Assembly (NCBI GenBank): GCA_934667425.1
Contig: CAKULV010000025.1
Location: 1-46,765, forward strand
Length of the DNA: 46,765 nt
Origin: an uncultured Kiritimatiellota bacterium
Lineage (GTDB): Bacteria > Verrucomicrobiota > Kiritimatiellia > RFP12 > UBA1067
Direction: 5' to 3'
Position numbers and translations under genes: made by a program. The notes beneath the pieces are model-generated. The model was not told where the DNA came from and made no database searches. It was given only the letters and a program-made list of their open reading frames with translations. Shown piece by piece: positions 26,374 to 33,883 of this stretch; within the stretch, counting starts at the first letter, position 1; each line of letters opens with the position of its first letter.

Positions 26374-26961
26374 CTACGCGACAAGGCCTGCCACCACTGC
26401 GGCGAAGCGGCACTTTGCGCGCGCAGGATCCTTCTCTACCCCAAGCATTACGCGAAGGGCGACCGACTCCATGAGCGCATACAGGGTTTCCGTCGCCGCC
26501 TCGGGATCCACATTCCCGCGCAATTCGCCGGAGGCAATGCCCTCCCTGACAAGCCTGTCCAGCGCGACCTTGAATCCGCCGGTGAATTCTTCTATGCGCT
26601 TTGCCATGTCGTGTCCTGAACGAACCATCGCAAACACGAACTCATATATCGCGGAAAAGAAATCCTTCTTGCAGTACATCGCGTCGATCACGATGTAGCA
26701 TGACTTCTCAATGCGCACGGACACAGGCTGGCGGTCCTCGGCGATCCGCCCGAATTCCGCCTTGAGGCCAGACGTGATGGAATGTATGGCCGCATCGAAC
26801 AATTCCCGCTTCGTCTTGAAATACCTGTACAGGGCGGTACGGGCTATCCCGGTGGACTTGGAGATGTCGAGGAACGAGACTTTCGCGAAGCCCATGTTGG
26901 CGAAGAGCCGCATCGCGCTCGCGACTATGATCTTCCGCCGTTCGCTGTGGTTGACTGCCAT
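26374..26961 (-). CDS. TetR/AcrR-family transcriptional regulator
   Basis: A 195-residue one-domain-plus-ligand-pocket regulator. The N-terminal helix-turn-helix is typical: RRKIIVASAMRLFANMGFAKVSFLDISKSTGIARTALYRYFKTKRELFDAAI (about 8-60). The C-terminal helical domain shows no residues that reveal a ligand. TetR proteins usually repress a neighbouring gene, often a transporter; here neighbours are guaA upstream and a glycosidase convergent downstream, so the target is unclear and may be its own promoter. ATG 26961 has no ribosome site and the -10 box ends 10 bases before it, so the leader would be about 4 bases. The gene is separated from guaA by 42 bases and has its own promoter. Confidence 0.9.
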   Translation of the reverse strand: MAVNHSERRKIIVASAMRLFANMGFAKVSFLDISKSTGIARTALYRYFKTKRELFDAAIHSITSGLKAEFGRIAEDRQPVSVRIEKSCYIVIDAMYCKKDFFSAIYEFVFAMVRSGHDMAKRIEEFTGGFKVALDRLVREGIASGELRGNVDPEAATETLYALMESVALRVMLGVEKDPARAKCRFAAVVAGLVA

Positions 26962-26971
26962 ATTGCCGCCG

Positions 26972-26980
26972 ATTATATCA
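26972..26980 (-). promoter_or_regulatory. Extended -10 (TGATATAAT) of the TetR gene, near-leaderless
   Basis: TATAAT on minus at 26972-26977, preceded by TGA. Ten bases separate it from ATG 26961. It overlaps the gap just after the guaA stop. Confidence 0.65.
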
Positions 26981-27003
26981 TATGGCGCAAGCCTCTGGTC
27001 AGG

Positions 27004-28566
27004 TCACTCCCACTCTATCGTCGCGGGGGGCTTGGACGATATGTCGTACACCACGCGGTTTATCCCGCGCACCTCGTTGATTATGCGGTTCGACATCGTT
27101 GCGAGAGTGTCGTAGGGCAGCCGCGTCCAGTCAGCGGTCATCGCGTCCACGGAGTTCACCGAGCGGATGGCGCAGGTGTACTCGTAGGTGCGCTGGTCGC
27201 CCATTACGCCGACGGAACGGCACGGCAGCAGCACCGCGAAGGTCTGCCATATCGTCTTGTAGTCCGGCAGCTTGCGCACCTCCTCCTGGACGCGCAGGTC
27301 GGCAAGCTGGAGCAGCTTCACCTTCTCCTCGGTGACCTCCCCGACTATCCGCACCCCGAGGCCCGGCCCAGGGAACGGCTGACGGTCGAGCAGTTCGTCC
27401 GCCATGCCCATCACCCTTCCGACGGCGCGCACCTCGTCCTTGAAGAGTTCCTTCAGCGGCTCGACCAGCTCGAAATGCAGGTCTGGCGGCAGTCCGCCCA
27501 CGTTGTGGTGGCTCTTTATCGTGTGCGACGGCCCCTTGACCGGGGAACGGCTCTCTATCACATCCGGGTAGATGGTCCCCTGGGCGAGATACCGGCAATG
27601 GCTGTAGCGGCGAGCCTCCTCGGCGAACACGTCGATGAAGAGCTTGCCTATGATCTTGCGCTTCGCCTCCGGCTCGTCCACCCCCTTGAGCGCGGCGTAG
27701 AACCTCTGCGCGGCGCGGGCGACGGTCAGGTCCAGCCCGATGTTCTTCCTGAACATCTCCTCGACCTGTTCCGGCTCATGGTATCGACCAAGCCCGTTGT
27801 CCACATAGATGCAGTGGAGCCGCTTGCCTATGGCCTTGTTCAGCAGCACCGCCACGACGGAGGAATCCACGCCGCCGGAAAGGCCGAGCACCACCTCGTC
27901 GTCGCCGATCCTGCGCTTCAGGGACTCGACGGCCGCCTCCACCCAGTTGCCGAGGTTCCAGCTCTTCTTCGCGCCGCAGACCTTGAACACGAAGTTGGAC
28001 AGTATCTGCGTGCCATATTGCGTATGCACAACTTCAGGGTGGAACTGGAGCGCGTACATCCTCCTGTCGTTGTTGAACATCGCGGCGAACGGGCAGGTTG
28101 CGGATACCGCCCCCCTCTCGAAGTCGGCCGGTATCGCCTCGACCCGGTCTCCATGGCTCATCCACACAGTAATCGTACTCGGGATTTCGCTGAACAGCGG
28201 ATTGCCGGGCATGACCTCTATCGTCATCTTCCCGTATTCTCGCTCGATTCCGGGCACGACCTTGCCGCCGAGCTTCTGGCTCATGAGCTGCATTCCGTAG
28301 CAGATGCCGAGAACGGGAACGCCAAGGCTGAATATCCCAGGATCCACGCCCGGCGCACCATCCTCGAACACGCTGTTTGGCCCGCCGGACAGTATCACTC
28401 CAAGAGGCGGATTCTCGCGCAGCCTCTCGGCGGTGGTGGAGCAGCTTACTATCTCCGAATAGACCGCCATCTCCCGAATCCGCCTTGCGATCAACTGCGT
28501 GTACTGCGACCCGTAGTCCAGTATAGCGATCCACTCCCTGCCATCTGCCGGAATCTGCTTTTCCAT
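27004..28566 (-). CDS. guaA: GMP synthase (glutamine-hydrolysing)
   Basis: A 520-residue cytoplasmic enzyme converting XMP to GMP with ATP and glutamine. The class I amidotransferase domain (about 10-200) has the nucleophile Cys in GICYGMQ and the partner His in FHPEV. The ATP-pyrophosphatase domain has the P-loop GLSGGVDSSV (about 222) and the dimerisation domain ends with the usual PPATIEWE. Length is normal for the family. ATG 28566 has GAAGGGA upstream. An intrinsic terminator stands immediately before it (28585-28624), with only 18 bases from the end of the T-run to the start codon, and I see no promoter in that gap, so expression must come from read-through or from a promoter within the upstream gene. 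Confidence 0.96.
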   Translation of the reverse strand: MEKQIPADGREWIAILDYGSQYTQLIARRIREMAVYSEIVSCSTTAERLRENPPLGVILSGGPNSVFEDGAPGVDPGIFSLGVPVLGICYGMQLMSQKLGGKVVPGIEREYGKMTIEVMPGNPLFSEIPSTITVWMSHGDRVEAIPADFERGAVSATCPFAAMFNNDRRMYALQFHPEVVHTQYGTQILSNFVFKVCGAKKSWNLGNWVEAAVESLKRRIGDDEVVLGLSGGVDSSVVAVLLNKAIGKRLHCIYVDNGLGRYHEPEQVEEMFRKNIGLDLTVARAAQRFYAALKGVDEPEAKRKIIGKLFIDVFAEEARRYSHCRYLAQGTIYPDVIESRSPVKGPSHTIKSHHNVGGLPPDLHFELVEPLKELFKDEVRAVGRVMGMADELLDRQPFPGPGLGVRIVGEVTEEKVKLLQLADLRVQEEVRKLPDYKTIWQTFAVLLPCRSVGVMGDQRTYEYTCAIRSVNSVDAMTADWTRLPYDTLATMSNRIINEVRGINRVVYDISSKPPATIEWE

Positions 28567-28584
28567 GTCATTCGTCCCTTCAAG

Positions 28585-28624
28585 AAAAAAAAAACGATCC
28601 GCCTGCGCACATGCCCAGGCGGAC
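28585..28624 (-). terminator. Intrinsic terminator after the AAA+ activator gene
   Basis: On the minus strand the arms GTCCGCCTG (28616-28624) and CAGGCGGAT (28597-28605) pair around a 10-base loop (one G-T pair at the base) and are followed by a run of ten T after CGT... The stem starts 4 bases after the stop codon at 28629. Confidence 0.85.
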
Positions 28625-28628
28625 TCCT

Positions 28629-30161
28629 CTAAACCGTCTCCACTATGCCAAGCTTTGTCAGCCTGTAGTTCATCATGCGCGGGCTCACGCCAAGCTGGCG
28701 CCCGGCTGCGCTGCGGTTGCCGTTGTTCTTGCGTATCGCATCCTCCAGCACCCGCCTTTCGTATGCGGCGAGCTTCTCCGCAAGCGTCTCGTGCCTATCC
28801 TGCGCATTGCCGAACGGCGACTCGGCATACTCTTCGGACTGAAGCTGCGGAGGCAGGTTGTACCCGTGTATCGTATCGTCCGTCGCGGTCAGCACGGCCC
28901 GCTCTATGCAGTTCTCAAGCTCCCGGACGTTGCCGGGCCACTTCCACGCAAGCAGCATGTTCACGGCCGGCTCGGAAAGCTTCGTGACGTTCTTTCCGTA
29001 CTTCAGGCTCATCCTGCCCATGAAATGCTCCGCGAGAAGCAGCACGTCGCCTGTTCTCGACGCCAGGTCCGGCATCGATATCGGAAACACCGAAAGCCGA
29101 TAGTAAAGGTCCTCGCGGAAGCGCCCCTCGAGCATCATCTTCTCGAGGTTGCGGCTCGTCGCCGCAATGAAGCGCACATCGGAATGTATCTCCTCGTTTG
29201 AGCCTATGCGCGAGAACGTGCGTTCCTGGAGGAACCGCAGCAGCTTGACCTGGAGCGGAACGGAGAGGTCTCCTATCTCGTCGAGGAACAGGGTGCCGCC
29301 ATCCGCCGCCTCGGCACGGCCGATCCTGCGTTCGCGCGCATCGGTGAACGCGCCCTTCTCGTGCCCGAACAGTTCCGACTCTATGAGGGCTTCCGGCAAC
29401 GCCGCGCAGTTGAGGGTTATGAACGGCTTGTCCTTGCGGTTGGAAAGCCGCTGTATCGCCTGCGCGACGAGTTCCTTGCCCGTGCCGCTCGCGCCGCGGA
29501 TGAGCACGGTCGCATCCGACGGCGCGACCTGCCTTATCTGCTCGTACACGGAGCGCATCTCGCGGCAGTTGCCGATCATGTCGCCGGGAGTCTCCGCGAG
29601 CATATCCCTCAGCTTCCGATTCTCCGACTCGAGCTTGTCGCGCTCTTCGCGCTCCTTGAGGCACACGCCGGCGGCATCCGCCGTTATGTTCGCGATTATC
29701 TGCAGCAGAGCGACATCGCGGTTGAACGACTCCACGGATCCGTCCGGCGGATTGACGCGGTCTATCGAGAGCGTGCCTATGACCTGGCCAAGGTGTATCA
29801 GAGGCACGCACACGAACGCTATGGCCTCGGAATCGCTGCGGGCGCCCGTGCGGTTGAGGAAACGATGGTCCTTGCGGATGTCCGGCACCACTTCGGCGCA
29901 CCCCGTCTTGGCGACGGTGCCGGTTATGCCTTCGCCGAGCCTATAGTGCCCGTGCGCCCTTTCGGCTTCGCCAAGGCCGCGTGACGCCTCTATCGAAACC
30001 TCGTCCCCGTCAAGCAAAGTGAACGTGCCGCGGAGGGTTCCCATGCGGCTCTCAAGTATCTCAAGCACCTTTTCGAGGATATCCCTCACGTTCCTCTCGC
30101 ACACTAGAACGGTGCTTATATCCCGCAGAACATCTATCTCTGGCGACAACTTCGCTTTCAT
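28629..30161 (-). CDS. Sigma-54-type enhancer-binding activator (GAF-AAA+-Fis HTH)
   Basis: A 510-residue NifA/NorR/FhlA-like regulator. Residues about 10-170 are a GAF sensor domain (VLRDISTVLVCERNVRDILEKVLEIL...GHYRLGEGITGTVAKTG). The AAA+ domain (about 195-430) has the Walker A GASGTGKE, ESELFGHEKGAFTDA, the Walker B segment GGTLFLDEIGDL and WPGNVRELEN. A Fis-type helix-turn-helix ends the chain (LEDAIRKNNGNRSAAGRQLGVSPRMMNYRLTKLGI). The sigma-54 contact loop reads GAFTDA rather than the usual GAFTGA. Effector is unknown. I found no clear GG-N10-GC sigma-54 promoter nearby, so the targets are elsewhere. The ATG is near-leaderless, 9 bases after a TAAAAT box; a terminator follows the gene, so it is monocistronic. 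Confidence 0.9.
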   Translation of the reverse strand: MKAKLSPEIDVLRDISTVLVCERNVRDILEKVLEILESRMGTLRGTFTLLDGDEVSIEASRGLGEAERAHGHYRLGEGITGTVAKTGCAEVVPDIRKDHRFLNRTGARSDSEAIAFVCVPLIHLGQVIGTLSIDRVNPPDGSVESFNRDVALLQIIANITADAAGVCLKEREERDKLESENRKLRDMLAETPGDMIGNCREMRSVYEQIRQVAPSDATVLIRGASGTGKELVAQAIQRLSNRKDKPFITLNCAALPEALIESELFGHEKGAFTDARERRIGRAEAADGGTLFLDEIGDLSVPLQVKLLRFLQERTFSRIGSNEEIHSDVRFIAATSRNLEKMMLEGRFREDLYYRLSVFPISMPDLASRTGDVLLLAEHFMGRMSLKYGKNVTKLSEPAVNMLLAWKWPGNVRELENCIERAVLTATDDTIHGYNLPPQLQSEEYAESPFGNAQDRHETLAEKLAAYERRVLEDAIRKNNGNRSAAGRQLGVSPRMMNYRLTKLGIVETV

Positions 30162-30170
30162 GGGCGTGGT

Positions 30171-30179
30171 ATTTTACCA
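30171..30179 (-). promoter_or_regulatory. Extended -10 (TGGTAAAAT) of the activator gene, near-leaderless
   Basis: TAAAAT on minus at 30171-30176 with TGG upstream; 9 bases to ATG 30161, giving a leader of about 3 bases without a ribosome site. Confidence 0.6.
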
Positions 30180-30231
30180 ACTTTCAACATGGCGGTCAAA
30201 TCTCCATCCGTTCGACATGCGTTCGGCCGGA

Positions 30232-31125
30232 TCAAAGCAGATCCACGATGCGCAGCGCACCGATGTTCGGCTGGGACGGATCGGCGTAATACCGCGTAAT
30301 AGTCTTTATGTCGTCCCCGGAAATGGACACGGCCATCTCCGCGCCGAACCTCTGGTATACGTGGTCGATGCAGATCTTGCGCAGCTCATACGCGGCCTTC
30401 GTGCCGTGGAAGCCGAGGATGCGCAGCTCATGGTTTATCTCGGCAAACGTCTCGTCGGTCACATCCAGTCCAGACAAGCCGCCATAGGCGTCGAATCTCT
30501 CCCAGATGTCATCGTGGATTGGCCAATACACGCGACGGCCGCTCGACAATTCCGTCTTGTGCGGCGTATACGAAAGATAGTGCCTTGACGGGATCTTCTC
30601 CGAGACGGGATCATCGTCCCGCGTGACGAAGTTCTCGTCCCTCAGTCGCAGCACATCCCCGTTTCGCATCGCGAACTCAAGCATCATCGTCGCGGCGAAC
30701 CAGTGCTCGCCCGTCTGCCTCGCATACCACGCCTTCACCCTCGCGAGCATCTCCGCCGATGGCCTGACGTAACGTGGCGCCACCGCGCGGAAAGACGGCA
30801 CGTCCAGGGACGGGATGTCCCATCCCGCATCCCTGTAGTATGGAGCGCACCATTTCGCAAACAGGCCCCTAAGCTGGCTCACGTAGCTCCACGCGGACAG
30901 CCTCGTGAGCCCCCTCCCCGTGAATGTGGCGAGTGCGGCGTCGATCCTCTGCCGGGTCAGGACGTCAACCCCCGAGGCAACGTCCACCCCGGCCGCCCCG
31001 CATACGCTCACCGTCCCGCGGAGCACATTCATGACAGTCCCGCTTCCAGGCCGTCCGGTCTTCATGCGCTCAATCTGCGCAATCACGCGATAGCATTTCA
31101 TCACCTGTTCAATCGTCGGCACCAT
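30232..31125 (-). CDS. Tyrosine recombinase-like protein with altered catalytic residues
   Basis: A 297-residue protein with the two-part plan of XerC/integrase enzymes: an N-terminal SAM-like helical domain (about 30-115) and a C-terminal catalytic-like domain (about 120-297). Likely active-site positions are Arg154 (FAMRNGDVLRLR), Lys190 in the beta-hairpin (PHKTELSSGRRVYW), Arg249 in YELRK, and Tyr279 or Tyr280 (TRYYAD). The His of HxxR is Tyr246 here and the later GH is GD (270-271). So Arg, Lys, Arg and Tyr survive while two His are missing. Start ATG 31125 with AAGGGA; an earlier GTG would only add a basic tail. It stands alone, with no att repeats, phage or transposon genes around it. 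It may be a domesticated recombinase or DNA-binding protein. Confidence 0.7.
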   Translation of the reverse strand: MVPTIEQVMKCYRVIAQIERMKTGRPGSGTVMNVLRGTVSVCGAAGVDVASGVDVLTRQRIDAALATFTGRGLTRLSAWSYVSQLRGLFAKWCAPYYRDAGWDIPSLDVPSFRAVAPRYVRPSAEMLARVKAWYARQTGEHWFAATMMLEFAMRNGDVLRLRDENFVTRDDDPVSEKIPSRHYLSYTPHKTELSSGRRVYWPIHDDIWERFDAYGGLSGLDVTDETFAEINHELRILGFHGTKAAYELRKICIDHVYQRFGAEMAVSISGDDIKTITRYYADPSQPNIGALRIVDLL

Positions 31126-31193
31126 TGCTTTCCCTTTCTGCCGAGGCACTCCAGGACATCTGCTGCCACGACGATCGGACATGGCGTGGGATT

Positions 31194-31216
31194 GGCTGCG
31201 TCATAAGGCCGCAGCC
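31194..31216. other. Stem-loop between dxs and the recombinase-like gene
   Basis: Seven-base arms GGCTGCG and CGCAGCC flank a 9-base loop, 46 bases after the dxs stop. No T-run follows on either strand, so it is not a classical terminator; it may protect the 3' end of the dxs message. Confidence 0.4.
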
Positions 31217-31261
31217 CAGAATGAGACAATTGAACCTGACGCTCGGCGGCGGACTGTCATG

Positions 31262-33133
31262 TCACCGAAGGTCCTGGCGATGGCGCAGGACCGCATCCGC
31301 GATCCTGTCGGCCACAGTCCTGGCGTCAAAGCCATGCTCCCCTTCAAGCTCGCCCACCGTTCCATGGCCCACGACGGCATCCGGCCATCCGAACCTCAGA
31401 TCGGCGCCCACGCTCTCGCCGAAGCCGCCGCACACGACCCCGTTCTCAAGCGTCGCCACGGCATCCGCTTCAGGGATCTCTCCGGCAAATGGCTTCACGG
31501 CATTCACTGGCACAACCTTTGCGGACACGCCCCTGTCCGCAAGCAGACGCCGCACCGCGCAAGCCTTTGCCACCTGGTCGCCTACAGCGCACAACGCCAC
31601 AGTCGGAGGGCGATGCGCATCCGGGACGTCCACGGCGAAGGACTTGCCCGCCTCCATGTCGCGGAGCAGTTCGGCTCTCGATGGAGCATTCCCCTTTGGA
31701 TAGCGAATCGCAACGGGGCCATCGGACCTGACCGCGTCGGCAAACGCCTCCTGGACGTCCTCCGCGCACGTCGGCGCGACCAGCCTCATGCCCGTCAACG
31801 GCTTCAGCAGCGCAATGTCGTAAAGGCCATGGTGCGTCGCGCCATCCGCACCGACGCATCCCGCCCTGTCGACCGCAAACACCACCGGCAGCCCCTGAAG
31901 GCACACGTCATGCTGGATCTGGTCTATCGAACGCTGCAGGAACGTGGAGTATATCGCCACGACCGGACGCATGCCGGCCTTCGCCAACCCCGCCGCGAAC
32001 GTCACGGCCAGCCCTTCACAGATGCCGACGTCGAAGAACCTCCCCGGAAACGCCTTCGCGAACGAATCGAGGCCAGTGCCGCTTTTCATCGCCGCAACGA
32101 CAACGCACACCCGTTCGTCCGCTTTCGCGAGCCGAAGCATCGCATCCCCGAACGCCGCGTTCCACGCCATCCTGCGCGGCCTCCCGTCATTGTCATGCGG
32201 CGTCGCCCTGCCATCGTGCAGGCTGGCGGCGGAAGCCTTTGACAGGGCCTCCTCGACATTGAACGGCCCCACTCCGTGCCATGCCGTCGGATCGGCCTCT
32301 GCCGGAGGGAATCCCTTCCCCTTCTTCGTCACGACATGCAATACGACGGACCTCTTGTCCTCCTTCGCCACCATCAGCGCGGAAGTCACGGCTGCAAGGT
32401 CATGTCCGTCCACCGGTCCGATGTACCGCAGGCCAAGCGACTCGAAGAGCGAATTCCGGAGCCAAAGCGACTTTACCACCTGCTCCACCCGGTGGTATAG
32501 CGAGCGCAGGAAGGTAAGCCTCATGCGATGTCCGGCCCGCTCCGCCACAGCCTTTGCCCGATTGTACCTCACGTCCGAAAGCAGTCTGCCCAGCGTACGC
32601 GCAAAGGCCCCTACGTTTTTGGATATGGACATCGCATTGTCGTTCACCACCACGATCAACTTCTGCGCAAGCGACGTGCAGCAGTTCAGCGCCTCGAGGG
32701 ACCCTGCGTTCGCAAGCGAAGCGTCGCCTACGACCACAACCACATGCCCGCCGCCAAGGCGGTCTCTCGCCGCGGCGAGACCGACAGCCGCGCCCAACGC
32801 CGATCCAGCATGGCCGGCTATGAACGCATCGTACGGAGATTCCTTCGGGTTGGGGAAACCCGAAATGCCATGGTGGCGGCGCAATGTGCCGAACGCCTCG
32901 TCACGCCCGGTGAGTATCTTCCACGCATACGCCTGATGCCCCACATCCCACAGCACCTTGTCCACCTCGGGATCGAACGTGCGCAAAAGCCCTATCGCGA
33001 GCTCAACGGCCCCGAGCGAGGCGGAGAGGTGTCCGCCATTTTCGGACACGACCGAAATGATCCGCCTCCTGACGTTCTCCGCCAGGCTCGCCAACTCTTC
33101 CCTCGGGAGTTCCCGGACATCCCTTGGCGTCAT
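31262..33133 (-). CDS. dxs: 1-deoxy-D-xylulose-5-phosphate synthase
   Basis: A 623-residue thiamine-diphosphate enzyme making DXP from pyruvate and glyceraldehyde 3-phosphate, the first step of the MEP isoprenoid route. Recognisable parts: LWDVGHQAYAWKILTGR (His66), YDAFIAGHAGSALGAAVG, the ThDP-site VVGDASLANAGSLEALN, NDNAMSIS, RYIGPVDGHD, and DRAGCVGADGATHHG. Two motifs differ from common DXS: the ThDP motif starts GDA (136-138) instead of GDG, and the usual AEQHAVTFAAG reads CEGLAVTFAAG, keeping the catalytic Glu373 but losing the His. Length and the C-terminal transketolase domain are normal. The ATG overlaps the uppS stop as ATGA, so the two isoprenoid genes are coupled. Confidence 0.93.
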   Translation of the reverse strand: MTPRDVRELPREELASLAENVRRRIISVVSENGGHLSASLGAVELAIGLLRTFDPEVDKVLWDVGHQAYAWKILTGRDEAFGTLRRHHGISGFPNPKESPYDAFIAGHAGSALGAAVGLAAARDRLGGGHVVVVVGDASLANAGSLEALNCCTSLAQKLIVVVNDNAMSISKNVGAFARTLGRLLSDVRYNRAKAVAERAGHRMRLTFLRSLYHRVEQVVKSLWLRNSLFESLGLRYIGPVDGHDLAAVTSALMVAKEDKRSVVLHVVTKKGKGFPPAEADPTAWHGVGPFNVEEALSKASAASLHDGRATPHDNDGRPRRMAWNAAFGDAMLRLAKADERVCVVVAAMKSGTGLDSFAKAFPGRFFDVGICEGLAVTFAAGLAKAGMRPVVAIYSTFLQRSIDQIQHDVCLQGLPVVFAVDRAGCVGADGATHHGLYDIALLKPLTGMRLVAPTCAEDVQEAFADAVRSDGPVAIRYPKGNAPSRAELLRDMEAGKSFAVDVPDAHRPPTVALCAVGDQVAKACAVRRLLADRGVSAKVVPVNAVKPFAGEIPEADAVATLENGVVCGGFGESVGADLRFGWPDAVVGHGTVGELEGEHGFDARTVADRIADAVLRHRQDLR

Positions 33134-33861
33134 GGCCGCACGCCTCCCATGCGCCGGTCCCTTGCGGCAAACGACTCTATCGCCGCATCGAAATCCCCCT
33201 TGGAGAAATCAGGCCACAGCACAGGCGTTATCCAGAATTCGGCGTATGCGCACTGCCAAAGGAGGAAATTGGAGATCCTGAACTCGCCCGACGTGCGTAT
33301 CACAAGATCCGGATCGGGCACATCCGGCGCATAGAGATACCGCCTGAAGGCGTCATCCGATGGAGGCTCATCCTCCGGAACATTCCCTTCGCGCAAAGCG
33401 ATGGCATAGCGGTAGGCCGCCGAGGCGATTTCCGCGCGGCCTCCGTATGAGACGGCAAGGATGAGCTGCAGCCCATCGCATCCGGACGTTCTCGCCTCGG
33501 CCTCCGCAATGTGCCGCCGCAGCGACGGGGAAAGGTCGTCCTTGCGCCCTACGACACGGATGCGTACGTTTTTCTCCGTGAAAAGCCCGATCTTCGTGCG
33601 CAAAAGCCACCCCATGAGCCGCATGAGGCCATTGACCTCGACGGCCGAACGCTTCCAGTTCTCGGTGGAGAATGCATACAGGGTGAGATATTTCACGCCG
33701 CACCCGAGGCTCCAATCGACGACGCGCATGACGGTATTCACGCCAGCCCTATGGCCCTCGATCCTCGGCTTCCCGCGAGAGACCGCCCAACGCCCATTGC
33801 CATCCATTATCATGGCAATGTGTGCAGGCACACCGTTCGCGAGCATCCCTTTCCCCGACAA
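33130..33861 (-). CDS. uppS: Isoprenyl transferase (undecaprenyl diphosphate synthase family)
   Basis: A 243-residue cis-prenyltransferase that extends FPP with IPP to the C55 lipid carrier used for peptidoglycan and surface polysaccharides. The phosphate-binding start HIAMIMDGNGRWA with catalytic Asp, then GHRAGVNTV, LTLYAFSTENWKR, and RTSGEFRISNFLLWQCAYAEFWITPVLWPDF cover the family signatures. The likely start is TTG 33861, since GGAGG lies 6 bases upstream; the next ATG (33846) has its ribosome-like sequence too close. It follows iorA by 22 bases and overlaps dxs by four. Confidence 0.95.
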   Translation of the reverse strand: MSGKGMLANGVPAHIAMIMDGNGRWAVSRGKPRIEGHRAGVNTVMRVVDWSLGCGVKYLTLYAFSTENWKRSAVEVNGLMRLMGWLLRTKIGLFTEKNVRIRVVGRKDDLSPSLRRHIAEAEARTSGCDGLQLILAVSYGGRAEIASAAYRYAIALREGNVPEDEPPSDDAFRRYLYAPDVPDPDLVIRTSGEFRISNFLLWQCAYAEFWITPVLWPDFSKGDFDAAIESFAARDRRMGGVRP

Positions 33862-33883
33862 TTGCCGCCTCCGACGATAAAAG

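Noticed and set aside
28567..28628. Purine riboswitch before guaA
   Set aside because: The only structure is a simple terminator hairpin; no space for an aptamer.
31194..31216. Integron-type attC or phage att site near the recombinase-like gene
   Set aside because: The hairpin lacks the conserved core sites and there is no second copy or cassette array.
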